NCBI GenBank assembly: GCA_017933935.1
Contig: JADWQK010002063.1
Span: 3,410,001-3,474,000, forward strand
Origin: Sesamia nonagrioides
Taxonomy: Eukaryota; Arthropoda; Insecta; Lepidoptera; Noctuidae
Reading direction: 5' to 3'
Length of the DNA stretch: 64,000 nt
Below the pieces are notes generated by a model. The model searched no databases. It was not told the DNA's origin and worked only from the letters and a program-made list of their open reading frames with translations. Made by a program: the position numbers and the translations under genes. Below, in pieces: positions 32,501-42,662 of the stretch (the stretch's first letter is position 1; every line of letters begins with the position of its first letter).

Positions 32501-33692
32501 CATCTTGAGGAAACCTGGACTTTAAGTCTGAAATCGCCAACCCGCATTGAGCAAGCGTGGTGATTACGCTCAATCCTTCTCTAAGTCTGAAATCGCCAAC
32601 CCGCATTGAGCAAGCGTGGTGATTACGCTCAATCCTTCTCTTTATGAGAGGAGACCTGTGCACAGCAGTGGGACAATAAAAAGGTTGATAATGATGATGA
32701 TGAAAAGCTGACGCCAGAGCTCAACGCACCGCGCGAGCGGAGCTTTGACCATATTATTGTTGGGACAACCAAGTAGAATAGCAAGCTCATAACTTTGTGA
32801 TATTTCATTATATCTTTTTGAAATTTTGTACAGATATAGATTCTTTACTTAAAAATACTGGACTCGTGTTTTGGGTTTCGCATAAATAAGAAATAATGTT
32901 GTAAAATAGTAATATTAAAATTTTCTTTCAGCTTCCGCCTCGGAAAGGTGTACCGGTTTGATTTGCCCAAAAGAGATGTGAAATCTTTTGTTACTTTTGC
33001 TCAGGACTGGTATAAGAATTCTAAAGGAGAACCTGTACCATTGCTGGCATCACCATTGTAAGTTGATCAGTTTTATTATAACTTAAAATCATACAATGAT
33101 CACAGTCTGATCTCAGTCTAAGAAAAAAATATGTACTTTCTACCTGCGCCCGTTTTCACTCGTATTACCGTGAACTTATTATTAGGATTTCCATAAATTG
33201 TTGACATTAATTGTCTCCGAGATGAGAGCCTCGATTAGACTCTACTTTTTATTTGCCTTCTGTCTTCCCTAAAGAATTAGGTAAATACCGATAGTACACC
33301 CACATTTTTTCTTTTACACTCTTGTCTTAAAGAGTGAAAAAGAAATATGTGGGCCTAGCTGGGTCTTAAACGAGAAATAGCAAATAAATAGTCTATTACC
33401 GTCAAACAGATACAAATCTAGACACTGCAACTGAGATATTCTAAGCCGAAAAGTCTTGTTTCCATGAATAATGAAATATTTTTGTTACAGCGATGAACTA
33501 GTGGACTGGTGTGTCCAAATGATCAAAATTAGTGTTGCATTCGGACTCGAAATTCTTGCACAACATCCTTGGATTTGGCAAATAGGAGTTGCTGGATTTG
33601 GTTTAGTGGCTATAACAGCTATTATAGCACTTCTTAAAGCAGGAAGATCAAGGCCTTCCAAAGACCCCAAAAAAGATAAGAAGAGTAAATAA
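26505..33692 (+). CDS. Transmembrane thioredoxin-fold protein, ER type, six exons
   Basis: Exons 26505-26637, 29451-29636, 30884-31022, 31654-31815, 32932-33057 and 33491-33692 join to exactly 272 codons (271 aa); every intron is GT-AG. A signal peptide covers residues 1-19 (KVCFTVLLLSLI). A first thioredoxin-like fold carries NCEKC (C49, C52). A second carries FYGASCVDC (C114, C117) and KLPTFLFF with the cis-Pro-like P159. A membrane segment lies near 233-253, and the lysine-rich tail ends KKSK, which fits a KKXX ER-retrieval signal. This suggests an ER-membrane disulfide or redox protein of the PDI/TMX kind. CEKC and CVDC are not the usual CGHC, so the exact orthologue is unassigned. ATG 26505 is chosen because it gives the signal peptide. 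Confidence 0.88.
27783..27793. repeat. Target-site duplication TTTAATTTGTT of the intron-1 RTE
   Basis: The same 11 bases follow the element at 29264-29274. Confidence 0.88.
27794..29263 (-). mobile_element. RTE-clade LINE, 5'-truncated, antisense in intron 1
   Basis: 1470 bp flanked by an 11-bp duplication. The minus-strand frame is open from the truncation point (NDKAAGDDGITAELL) to the stop at 27808. RT motifs: VVLFFKKGD, NYRPISLLSHVYKLF, FRKGFSTIDHI, FVDYEKAFDSI, LQRGVRQGDVISPKLF, RFADDIVVMAE, then YLGQ and the C-terminal PPTRWTDDLVKVAG block. The tail is (GAA)n. No ATG remains, so it is a fossil with a preserved frame; sister copies are at 46560-54310 and 31367. Confidence 0.92.
30603..30860 (-). 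mobile_element. tRNA-derived SINE in intron 2
   Basis: On the minus strand the head reads GGTCTCCGTGGCGCAGCGG (A box) and, about 45 nt on, GGGTTCGATCC (B box), an RNA polymerase III promoter from a tRNA. An unrelated body and an (ATAA)n-like tail near 30603-30640 follow. Its head ends about 23 bp from the exon 3 acceptor (30881-30883). Confidence 0.82.
31356..31366. repeat. Target-site duplication AGAAGTCTGAA
   Basis: Repeated at 31606-31616 around the RTE fragment. Confidence 0.88.
31367..31605 (+). mobile_element. Short RTE LINE 3' end in intron 3
   Basis: 239 bp encoding only the RTE C-terminus (WAGHIARRTDARWGR, PPTRWTDDLVKVAG, YVQQWTSFG) followed by an (ATG)n tail, inside 11-bp duplications. 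The tail and sequence differ from the (GAA)n copies, so this is another RTE subfamily. Confidence 0.88.
32153..32902. mobile_element. MITE with ACAACATTATTT ends, copy 1, in intron 4
   Basis: Both ends read ACAACATTATTT...TTTATGCGAAACC inward as inverted repeats. A second copy (about 36925-37320) lacks the SINE and shows the uninterrupted order. Copy 1 is split by the SINE at 32344-32705. Confidence 0.75.
32344..32705 (+). mobile_element. tRNA-derived SINE with (ATG)n tail, inside the MITE
   Basis: Box A-like GTGGCCTAGTGATT and box B GGGTTCGATTCC define a tRNA-type head; the tail is CACAGCAGTGGGACAATAAA and then ATGATG repeats. AGCTGA flanks it at 32338-32343 and 32706-32711. An internal 59-bp segment (32524-32582) is perfectly duplicated at 32583-32641. 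Confidence 0.85.
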
Positions 33693-33764
33693 TTTCTCAT
33701 TTGTACTTAATTGAAAAAATATTTTTTATGCATTTATATTTTATTTATTTTTATACTTACTTTA

Positions 33765-33770
33765 AATAAA
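33765..33770 (+). terminator. Polyadenylation signal AATAAA of the thioredoxin-like gene
   Basis: AATAAA 73 nt after the TAA stop; other A/T-rich hexamers follow, so the exact site is inferred. Confidence 0.6.
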
Positions 33771-34103
33771 ATTTTGCATTTACTTAATTTATAATGTGAA
33801 TAAGAAATTTGGTGATATTAAGTCTGAACCATGGCAAAATTGTTTTCTATAGTGTTTTTAAAGTTACAAATCAGTAATGTTGGAGATCATTTTATTTATT
33901 ATGTGTATATTACAATAAAAGGGTTAATAAATATGCAAAGGTCATGATTACCAGAGTTTTCTTTCAATTTTCATGTAGGTTAAATACCCGATTGCTTGAA
34001 AGAAATAACAATCAGCATAATGTTATCTGTAAATCGATATTAATAGGAAATAAATAGTTGATGTACTAATATTAGTACGTTAGTACTAACGTATTAGTAG
34101 TAA

Positions 34104-35527
34104 GGGAGACATCAAATATTACGTAACGCAATTTTTGAAGGTTTTTAACCCCCCTTGTAACGCACCGTAATGTTTTTCTTTACCACCCCTTCCCCTTCTC
34201 TAAAATCTAAATGTTACGTAACACTCAAGTGATTAAATCCTAAAGTCGTAAAAAGTTATGTAACAGTTTTACACTTGGTATAGTTTTAATTTACTAACAG
34301 CCAGTTTCTTCATCAAAAGTAATAGCTAAAGTAACGTCATAAAGTAAAAGTAACGGTCAAATCGTTTCTTCACAATTTTAACTGATGGTTTAACTGTAAC
34401 TTTTGCCTTTAACTTTTACTGCTCATTGAGCGGCAGTAAAAGCTAAAGTCACTGTAATTTTGACAAAGTTGTAGTTTAAATAGGTGTTTAGTTTAGTATT
34501 AAAATGTTATGATGAACTTCATCCAGTGAAAGTTTAAGTTCATCAGATGATGAAGTTATCGTTAGTTATTTAACGTGTAGACGTAAAAAGTTTAATATTC
34601 TCAAAGATCATTTTTTATGGGACGAAGCTAATTTTCTATTCCAATACAGAATTTCAAAGGAAACAGTTACATACCTCAGCCTATTATTACAAGATAAATT
34701 GACGCCAACCACTGCAAAGTAAGTTTATTTTTCAGTTTGCATTTAACACAATTACCAATAGGTACTTATAGAATCAACTATATTCATACCAACCTATTTT
34801 AGGAACGAACCAATCTATTTTTGGTACAAAAGTCGCAAAGTCGTCATTTTAATAAAATAAATGCATTTTTTTCCAAAGTTATTGTTTTATTTACATAATA
34901 ACACATTATTGTACAATAATCAAGTGAAATACCAGACATTTCTATACATATTTTGCATCTGCAAGCTGAACAAAAACACTGCTCAGGTAGTCAACCTTTA
35001 TAAAGAATATATAGTCAACTATACGTTATAGTATTTTATTCAAAGTAAACAAAACAAGATGGCAGGAGAGTGGGTTTTCAAATAGATTTAAGATAACTTC
35101 GATTAGACGCAATTGCCCCAAAGACGCAATTGCCCCGGTTGACTATAATATAATGGCAATTCATTTTTGGCATTACTTGACAGTAGATATTACGTGTTGT
35201 CATAAGCAAAAAAGGGTCCCCACGTTTTTTTGGGGTAATTACGATGTTTGTCTTGTGGTAACCCTATTGACTTTTAGTTTAGCTGTTACTTTGATGAAGA
35301 AACACATTTGCTGTAATATCAGTAATAGTCAAGTAAAAGTTAATACTTTTACTGATACTTTTAGTTGTTGATGAAGAAACTGGCTGTTAATAATATATTT
35401 TTAGAAACAATGTAACGTAACATGTTTTAAGAAAGACTCGCTCCCGCCCTTGTAACGCATCGTAACATTTTACGGAACCCCTCCCCCCCAAATTGCGTTA
35501 CGTAATACCTACTACTTGAACGCTCCC
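34104..35527. mobile_element. DNA transposon or MITE with TATTACGTAACGCAA ends
   Basis: The left end (GGGAGACATCAAATATTACG) and the inverted right end (GGGAGCGTTCAAGTAGTAGG) each lead into TTACGTAACGCAATTT and a C-rich stretch with TTGTAACGCA. This forms terminal inverted repeats of roughly 80 bp. A PIF/Harbinger derivative (34295-35389) lies within. Superfamily not assigned. Confidence 0.65.
34295..35389 (+). mobile_element. PIF/Harbinger-type derivative
   Basis: Ends TAACAGCCAGTTTCTTCATC in inverted orientation at both sides. The interior at about 34600-34720 still translates as FLFQYRISKETVTYLSLLLQ-type sequence, which resembles the N-terminal region of Harbinger transposases. The DDE catalytic part is missing, so it is non-autonomous. 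Confidence 0.6.
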
Positions 35528-35547
35528 ATAATCCACGTTAAACTAAT

Positions 35548-35745
35548 CTATACTAATATATAAAGCTGAAGAGTTTGTGTGCGTTAATCTCAGGAACTAC
35601 CGGTCCGATTTGAAAAATTCTTTTTGCGTTAGATAGCCCATTAATCCAGGAAGGCTTTAGGCTATATAACATCACGCTGCGACCAATAGGAGCGGAGCAT
35701 AATTAATTCCACGCGAACGGAGTCGCTGGCGGCTGCTAGTATTGA
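35548..35745 (+). mobile_element. Lep1-like Helitron fragment
   Basis: Begins CTATACTAATATATAAAGC and contains AATCTCAGGAACTACCGGTC, GCTATATAACATCACG and CGACCAATAGGAGCGG, ending near GCTGCTAGT. The pattern matches the abundant lepidopteran Lep1 non-autonomous Helitrons, recalled from the literature. A second copy is at 62258-62475. Confidence 0.65.
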
Positions 35746-36924
35746 TATAAAGGTCTTCAATCAATTTGTAAAACCAATATCCTAGCGTTATATTATTGCT
35801 GTATAGAGAAAAATAACAGGTCATTAAAATAAAATAAAGTTCTTAAGTCTAATGCTTTGTTTATTTCTGTGCATTTTTCTTAATAAATAAATAGCAAAAG
35901 CCACATACAACACTCGTGTTACATTATAAATTAATTATTTTAATTAAATTTAGTCAAAATCTACCCAACACACACTAAATATTGCAACATTTGATTTGTA
36001 GTAAACTATATTCTAGTAAATTTGTTTACAATTCTAAAAAAAACAATTCATCTAATTTTTTATTGATTCTAGATAAAGAACAAGTCAAATGCCTACATCT
36101 ACTTTGAAAATAGATGTATTTATTTATTAACTAGCCTATAAACTACGATTCGGACGAAGTGTTTCGCCTAGTCTTTTATAACGCGTACATCGAAGGACTG
36201 GCACAATTTGCCTGCTGCGGCGCTCCTTCTATTTGACTACAATTTAAGTGTCATCAAGGCTAGAACGAATAGGCTCTTAATAAACTAGCGCGCTTTACCG
36301 TCAAAGATAGCATCACTGCTTACCATCAGGCGTGATCACGATCAAGCTCTAGCTTATAAAAGTAAAAAGAAACTTAAAAGAAATGATAAAATTCGAGAGG
36401 TACAACTATGCAAATAAGCAGTGCTGCAGTGGAGCTTATTTAAATATGCAACTGAAAAACAATAGCCTAAAACTTAATTCATAACTAAAGATGACTTGAC
36501 ATGGATGATGTCTATAATATCCAATATTTATTTCCAACTTAGAGTGTCTGCAGGTAGCTTACAATCGGAGACACTGATTGTATGCAGTCTGTGAATGACC
36601 TCATAAATAGTTGAAACAAGTATTATATAATGATGTCATTGAACAATTGCATTGATAAATTATTACTATGTATGTACTCAATACTTAATGTACTAAAACA
36701 ACAGTAACACACATAGTCCGTCAATATATTGCACTATTTTAGTTAACAGAGAGATCATTAAAGTATAAAATAAGTTAATCTTAATTAATGGTCCATATAA
36801 TGTATCTACCATTCTTACAAAGATAATTATTGTTAACTTTGAGGAATAATAAATTGTTATAGGTATAAATTAGTGTCATTGGGACATACAATAAAAATAT
36901 AAATAGCTTCAATCGTAAAAATAT
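35746..36924. other. Intergenic, AT-rich
   Basis: No gene seen. A short GC-richer patch at about 36130-36360 looks like an old repeat but I could not classify it. Confidence 0.5.
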
Positions 36925-37320
36925 CATTGTTATATAAAGTTATTCTTTGTTTATACAAAACCTGAATATAATTTGTTCAGAATAAGCAACTGAATCGATT
37001 CCAATCATTTTTACACAAAGTTATATTTCTTCCCAAATACATTTAGAAATCGTTGCAGCGTGGATTCCGAGCGCGGGCGCGCGGTTTTACGGTTGATATA
37101 CTACTCGCGCGCGCAACAGTTGACGCCAGAGGTCAACGCACCGCAGTCGCTCACCCTTGCAGAGCTTTGACTATATTTTTGTTGGGACAACCAAGTAGAA
37201 AAGCAAGCTCATAACTTTGTGGTTTTTCATTATATCTTTTTGAAATTTTGTACATTGATTCTTTACTTAAAAATACTGGAAACGTGTATCGGGTTTCGCA
37301 TAAATAAAAAATAATGTTGT
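36925..37320. mobile_element. MITE with ACAACATTATTT ends, copy 2
   Basis: Uninterrupted copy of the repeat at 32153-32902: TTGTTCAGAATAAGCAACTG on the left, GGGTTTCGCATAAAT on the right. It lies about 360 bp past the ELMOD stop codon. Confidence 0.72.
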
Positions 37321-37678
37321 ATATCTAAAGGTGGCAGGGACAACAATCAGGGCAAACTGTGACTATGATTGTTTTAAACCAAATGTCTATGCTAGTAAAT
37401 CTAGAATAATGTACTGAATCGAAGGTTGTATGTAAAAGTCTCTGCCACCTTGATTACTCACATTTGTAAATCAGTTGCTAATGAAAAACAATAATTTCAC
37501 TAGTTGTTCTATTAAAATATTATGTAAGCCTATTTAAAACATATAAGCAAATAATTCATAAGGTGAATAAGTATCACTCTTTATTATAACTCAGTCTTTT
37601 GTGCTGAGCTTAATAAATGTTATGTTATTGCGTGATAACTTTATTAACTAAATATTGATACTAGCATTGGTTAAACCA

Positions 37679-39012
37679 TTATACATTGTCAACTTCAACA
37701 TTTATTCTAAAAACTGAAGCAGGGTCTGCCAGTTCAAGACGCACAGCATTTTCAAATTTCTTAAAAATATCAGAAAATTCCATGATATTTGCTGGTTTCG
37801 ATTCTATCCACATTTTATCAAACTCATAAAATAAATAGCAATAAAATTTATGGAATAGGTTTACATTCGGCAAATATTGTTTTGAATTAAACATGTACGT
37901 TTTGGCCGATCCATCTTTCAGTAAATAGTATGCCATTGATGTGATATTGATACCTACAATAGCAAATGTGTAGCCATATTTAGGATGCAGAGAATGGCTT
38001 AAAACATGGCTTGAAACTTGAGGATACTCCATAGCAAAAAATAATAGATTTTCTAATCCAAGGAGGCCCATTCCACGAAAATCAGTTTTTGGATCATCAC
38101 CCTGAAAAAAATAACACCAAATTTTTATTAGGACCTCATGTCATAAGCTAAGTATATCCATCACAAATGTATTGCACGGTTTCAAATTTTGGTAACAATA
38201 GAAAAGGTAAGTAAGAATTTTATTGTGTGATTACTATAAATCAGGCATTATAGAAAGTGGAGGTATTTTTACTAAAAAATATTTTTTTATTGTGAAGGTC
38301 CCACAGTGATAGGGTTCTCCAGAACAAATAATTATAATTGTCATGTTTTATGTGATTTGTGCACTTTCATGCATAACTGATTGTCATCAAAAATCAATTG
38401 TAGCAATTGACAATGTTATTATTACAATTGAAATTGGTTGTTTCGGGGACCTTGTGTGTCAGTAGTAGTGCAACATGGTGTTACAACGCTCACCTGGAAT
38501 CCTATATATTGCCATTGCTTTGTTACTCGCGCTTCAAGAGGCGCATGAGGCACCAACAAGGACCACAACTTCAGTAACTTATCCTCATGTTCATTACTAT
38601 TGCTATCAAACTGAGTCTGTCGCAGGTGTTCCACTTGGTCTATCAAACATCTGTAGCTCCAAATCTGTTCCAAGCATCGTCGAAAAGATCCTACAAAGGA
38701 TCCATGTAGCTTGGGGTTTATTTTCTTTACCCTTAGTATGATTCCAATCGATGGGTCCAAGAACTCACGAAAATTACGAGGAACGAATCGCCTTTCGTAA
38801 ACCACGCGGTCCAAAAAAGATACGACTTCTTTCACTTCTCGTGTACGAGAGAGCATCAATGATTTCTCCACATTACATGTTCTTTCTGCTCCAGCTTTGT
38901 CTCCGTAACAGATTCTTTGGAGTTCACACAGTTTCGTCGTTTTTCTAAGAAACCATTTGATGAAAGGTCGCAGATACCACTGGAGCACTGACCAAAGGTT
39001 AAACATAATCAT
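37679..39012 (-). CDS. ELMOD: ELMO domain-containing protein, ELMOD1/2-like, two exons
   Basis: Exon 1 is 39012-38494 (173 codons) and exon 2 is 38101-37679 (140 codons plus stop), giving 313 aa. The 392-bp intron has GTGAGC at its donor and TTTTTTTCAG at its acceptor. The ELMO domain spans roughly residues 130-300: LWSLLVPHAPLEARVTKQW, YIGFQ, then GDDPKTDFRGMGLLGLENL, YGYTFAIVGIN, FYCYLFYEFDKMW and the terminal INVEVDNV. R162 matches the conserved arginine of this family, which acts as a GTPase-activating protein for Arl2/Arf-type GTPases. The N-terminus has a hydrophobic stretch (IMFNLWSVLQWYLRPFIKWF). Length fits ELMOD1/2 (about 290-335 aa). The first of two nearby ATGs (39012, 39006) was chosen. 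Confidence 0.93.
38102..38493 (-). other. ELMOD intron
   Basis: Splice sites are supported by the uninterrupted ELMO-domain reading across the junction (IGFQ to GDDPKTDF). The plus-strand frames in this stretch are shadows. Confidence 0.88.
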
Positions 39013-39306
39013 TTCTTTAAACTTGTATTATTAACACGACACTGCTGCATTTATTTGCAGATTTAACATTATATTTTTTCGATCGTTTCGGTTTCACCTC
39101 GGTTGTCATGACCACAATTTTTTTTAAATATTTCGTAATAGTGATGCTCTCGCACACTATTCCTGTCAAACGTTGACGACGTTTACGGTTTTCTATAGAT
39201 ATACTCAAATACTCGGTTTTACGGGATATCACTGATATCAGTAAGTAGAGTTGACTTTATTTCAAATCGTATCTACTAAGTACTAATTATTATTTTTAAG
39301 TAGAGC

Positions 39307-39402
39307 GGAGGGAGACTCTTGCCCAGGAGTACGAAAGGAGAAAAAAGCTGGCAGGCAAAAAAGTAACAATTCTGAAACGATTTCATATAGAACACGGGTA
39401 CT
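39307..39402 (+). CDS. Possible terminal exon of an unknown gene
   Basis: After an AG acceptor-like TTTTTAAG, the frame reads ERRETLAQEYERRKKLAGKK and then ILKRFHIEHGY before a TGA at 39400-39402. An AATAAA follows about 55 nt later. The charged, helical sequence looks coding rather than random, but I found no convincing upstream exon between it and the ELMOD start and do not recognise it. It would be divergent from ELMOD if real. Confidence 0.3.
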
Positions 39403-40356
39403 GACTGTAATATTAAGTGTTAAGTTTAACTTGCTTTAGTCAACTTTTGCAGAGAAAATAAAGTAACGGTCTTTAGTCAAATCAAATTCTTTATTGTAAC
39501 ACAAGCACGCCATGTTGGGGACAGTAACGCGGGATACTCACTAAAATTCTATACTAAGGTGCGTATTCCAGAACGAAACTCAAGCATTGATGTCTGCTTA
39601 AGCATTACTTAAAACTAGTTTCAACCAATCAAATGGCTTGAAACGAGACTTAAGTAATTAACTTCAGAACCTTGCGCCCAACCTGCTAGCGACTTGGCAA
39701 GTATCATATCCTTTAGTGACGAAAATGTGACGCACATTTTAATATTCGCTATAATTTGTGACGGCCTTGGTCTGGTCGATATTGCTTGTTGAAGCAATAG
39801 CTGTTTACACCTTGCGCCCACTAGTATTCTTATGATTATTAAGTAATCGGGATGTATCCAAGGTAAGAAAATCAAAAAGATAATTAGTCCGTCTTAAAGG
39901 TAATACAAAAAATTAAGACCCATATTTTTTATTTTGTCGAAATTACCAAAAACTACTGAGATATAGCGTATTAAAGTTACGGAGTGGGGGCTAATTACGT
40001 CACGCCGTGGAATATTTTGCACCACGGCGTGACGTCATGCGACATTTCAAATCAATATATCTTCCTAAGTAATTGAATGAAAGAAAAATGAAAAAATTCG
40101 TGTTCAATATTTTTTATAAATCTGTCTGATGAACATTAAATTATTTTTTAGGATACAACCCAATTACTAAGTTTCGGTTTCTCGTTTCTTGTTACGATAG
40201 CTAAACGCATTCGTCACTGATATAAAATTCAGGTTTCAACCCTGTAAGATCTCAAGTTGTCGAAATATGAGGAGGGCACAATGGCTGGACCAAAGAGTTT
40301 GAAACTTTGATTATTCTGCAGTGACGGATATGTGACATTAGTGACACGAGCATTTA

Positions 40357-40492
40357 GGTCCGTATTACAGAACGTCACTCAAAATTCAAGCTCTACTTAA
40401 GTCTCGTTTCAAGCCATTTGATTGGTTGAAACTAGTTTTAAGTAATTCTTAAGCAGAGATCAATGCTTGAGTTTCCTTCTGGAATACGGACC
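40357..40492. mobile_element. Intact MITE with TTA duplications
   Basis: 136 bp, ends GGTCCGTATTACAGAA and TTCTGGAATACGGACC, flanked by TTA (40354-40356, 40493-40495). It sits at the centre of the fold-back element. Confidence 0.75.
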
Positions 40493-40939
40493 TTAGACTT
40501 CGTTATTGTCATTTAGAAAAGTTATAGTTTAACGAAAGTTTACCATACATTGAAAAGGGTAACAATAATTTTTGTACAAACATAGACTTGACAAGTCTAA
40601 ATGCTCGTGGCACTAATGACACATATCCATCACTGCAGAATAATCAAAGTTTCAAACTCTTTGGTCCAGCCATTGTCGAGATACACGGTGGGCGTAACGT
40701 TCATAATTATGAACCTTGCGCCCTCCTCATATTTCGAAAACTTGAGATCTTACAGGGTTGAAACCTGAATTTTATATCAGTGACGAATGCGTTTAGCTAT
40801 CGTAATAAGAAACGAGAAATCGAAACTAAGTAATTACTTAATAATCAAAAGATTTTTTTTCCATAATGGACGCTCTCAGCGTACAATATATTTCTGCATC
40901 GTTCTCATACGGTTGATTTCAACATGAATGATGTAATCA

Positions 40940-41105
40940 AATATTTGTAACAATAGCTTGAAATTTTAAAAGAGTGTCCATGGAGTTTCTTGCCCGTTCT
41001 TCTCCTTAAGTACCTACTCTTTGGAATGGGCGACTAGCTTCATCTTATTGACTGACCGACCTTCTGACAATTCAAAAGTGCCTGTAACTGGTTTATTTGA
41101 AATAA
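40940..41105 (+). repeat. LINE-tail-like repeat ending in (TTTGA)n, copy 1
   Basis: Contains GTGTCCATGGAGTTTCTTGC and TTTGGAATGGGCGACTAGC and ends TTTGAAATAAATGATTTGA. Another copy is at 60930-61100. The short tandem tail suggests a non-LTR element 3' end, unclassified. Confidence 0.6.
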
Positions 41106-41522
41106 ATGATTTGATTTGATTTGAAAACTGGTGGGCGCAAGGTGTAAACAGCTATTGCTTCAACAAGCAATATCGACCAGACCAAGGCCGTCACAAGTTC
41201 TAGCGAATATTAAAATGTGCGTCACATTTTCGTCACTAAAGGATGTGATACTTGCCAAGTCGCTAGCAGGTTGGGCGCAAGGTTCTGAAGTTAATCTTAA
41301 GGCTTGATTTTTGAGTGACGTTCTGTAATACGGACCATAGTTACTAACACACTGTTGCCACACAATGGCATAGATGATAAATATATCCAATATCAAGCGC
41401 GCGAAATTTTAATTTTTTTACGTTTTTTTTGCATTTTTTTAGGTCTGTGTCTGGTTCCCAATTAAGAGTGTATCTGATTTATTCTTATATATAAGATGCA
41501 TTTATATATGTAAGATGCATTA

Positions 41523-41740
41523 ATTATTATAATTCTGTAGAAACGCACCTGTTATAGACGCGCATTTAAAGTTTGATCAAGATACGGATGACAGCAAGTC
41601 AAGCTACCCGAAGCGGTCAAATATTGGGAATATTGGGAATATTTGACCGCTTCGGGTAGCTTGACTTGCTGTCATCCGTATCTTCATCAAACTTTTAATG
41701 CGCGTCTATAACAGGTGCGTTTCTACAGAATTATAATAAT
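41523..41740. repeat. Near-perfect 218-bp palindrome (MITE-like)
   Basis: The arms start ATTATTATAATTCTGTAG and are nearly perfect inverted copies around a short centre with repeated ATTGGGAAT (about 41622-41640). The inner arms contain GATGACAGCAAGTCAAGC, akin to the CAGACGACAG MITE ends at 26148 and 53323. Confidence 0.8.
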
Positions 41741-42129
41741 TTAAAATTTTATCAACCTTGAGCCTTTAATGCTTTAGCGATAAAGTTGAAAATTTACTAA
41801 AGAAATTTGATAGATAGTAGTAGCTTGATGTGCTTTAGTCTGTACAACCTAATACAAACCAACAAAAAAACAATTTGCGGAGTAGAACTGCACCTTCAAC
41901 TTAAATCTGTAGCGCGTAGGTGGTGTCACATAATAAAACTCCAGATGCTTGGACGAAGTATATTGCGTCCGAACAAGAGGTGTACCTATAAATTATGAAT
42001 GAATGTGTTTATGTGAGTGTGTTACAAGCTTAGCGCTGACTAAACGGCTGTGTAAACGATCGCACTTAACACTAATTACTTAACAGCGCGACAGTTTACG
42101 CGTTGATTTTACTAAGCACTTGACACTTG

Positions 42130-42488
42130 CACACTTGCTAATACATAACAGCGTGTAAATGAGCTTTTATATAAACTTAATTTAATCTTAACACTAGTGG
42201 GGTAACCAATAGGAACACAGTTTCCTCTGCTGCAGAAATGCGGTGGCGCGAGCTTTCTCGATGTGTGATTCCTCGATCGAGGGAGAGCGCGCTGTGTGTT
42301 TGGTCGGTGTGGAGAGCGCGCCAATAAACATTGCGATCGTGCAAGTCGGCGCTTAGCGATTTTCCGCGCACATTGACAGCGCGCAACAGATGTGCTCAAG
42401 TGACAAGTTTTTACAGAATATAAAATTCAGATACACGATTCAGCGGCGCCCGCCACAACACACTTGGCTGTGGCTTGCAGCTGCTACA
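42130..42488 (-). repeat. 3' LTR of decayed gypsy element
   Basis: On the minus strand it begins TGTAGCAGCTGCAAGCC at 42488, directly after a purine tract (42489-42501) and the end of pol. The outer boundary is approximate. A related LTR-like block is at 55396-55665. Confidence 0.65.
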
Positions 42489-42662
42489 GTACTCCCCTCT
42501 TAGCGACGCGTACAGGCGTCTTTACTATCCTGCCTGATCTTGTACGGTGTTCCCTGTGTCTGTGGTAGCTGCAGGTTGGTCTTGTTTGTCTCACTGTTCA
42601 TATGCTTGGGATCATCTTTTATTTTGAGTGTGTACGCAGGCGATCGATCGATATGTTGCTAG

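Larger units (their letters stand above)
39662..41290. mobile_element. Fold-back element with TTAA duplications and long inverted arms
   Basis: Starts CTTCAGAACCTTGCGCCC and ends with its reverse complement; TTAA flanks both sides (39658-39661, 41291-41294). About 170 bp of each end are inverted repeats. A further inverted pair (about 40166-40350 and 40590-40840) lies inside, so most of the 1.6 kb can fold back. TTAA duplication is the piggyBac habit, but I see no transposase. Confidence 0.7.
39558..41336. mobile_element. MITE with GGTCCGTATTCCAGAA-type ends, split
   Basis: The left end (39558 on: GGTGCGTATTCCAGAACG) and right end (to 41336: CGTTCTGTAATACGGACC) are halves of the element found whole at 40357-40492. 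It is split by the TTAA-flanked element 39662-41290. Confidence 0.7.

Noticed and set aside
38475..38948. Plus-strand frames opposite ELMOD exon 1
   Set aside because: The minus strand carries a clear ELMO-domain protein with matching splice sites.
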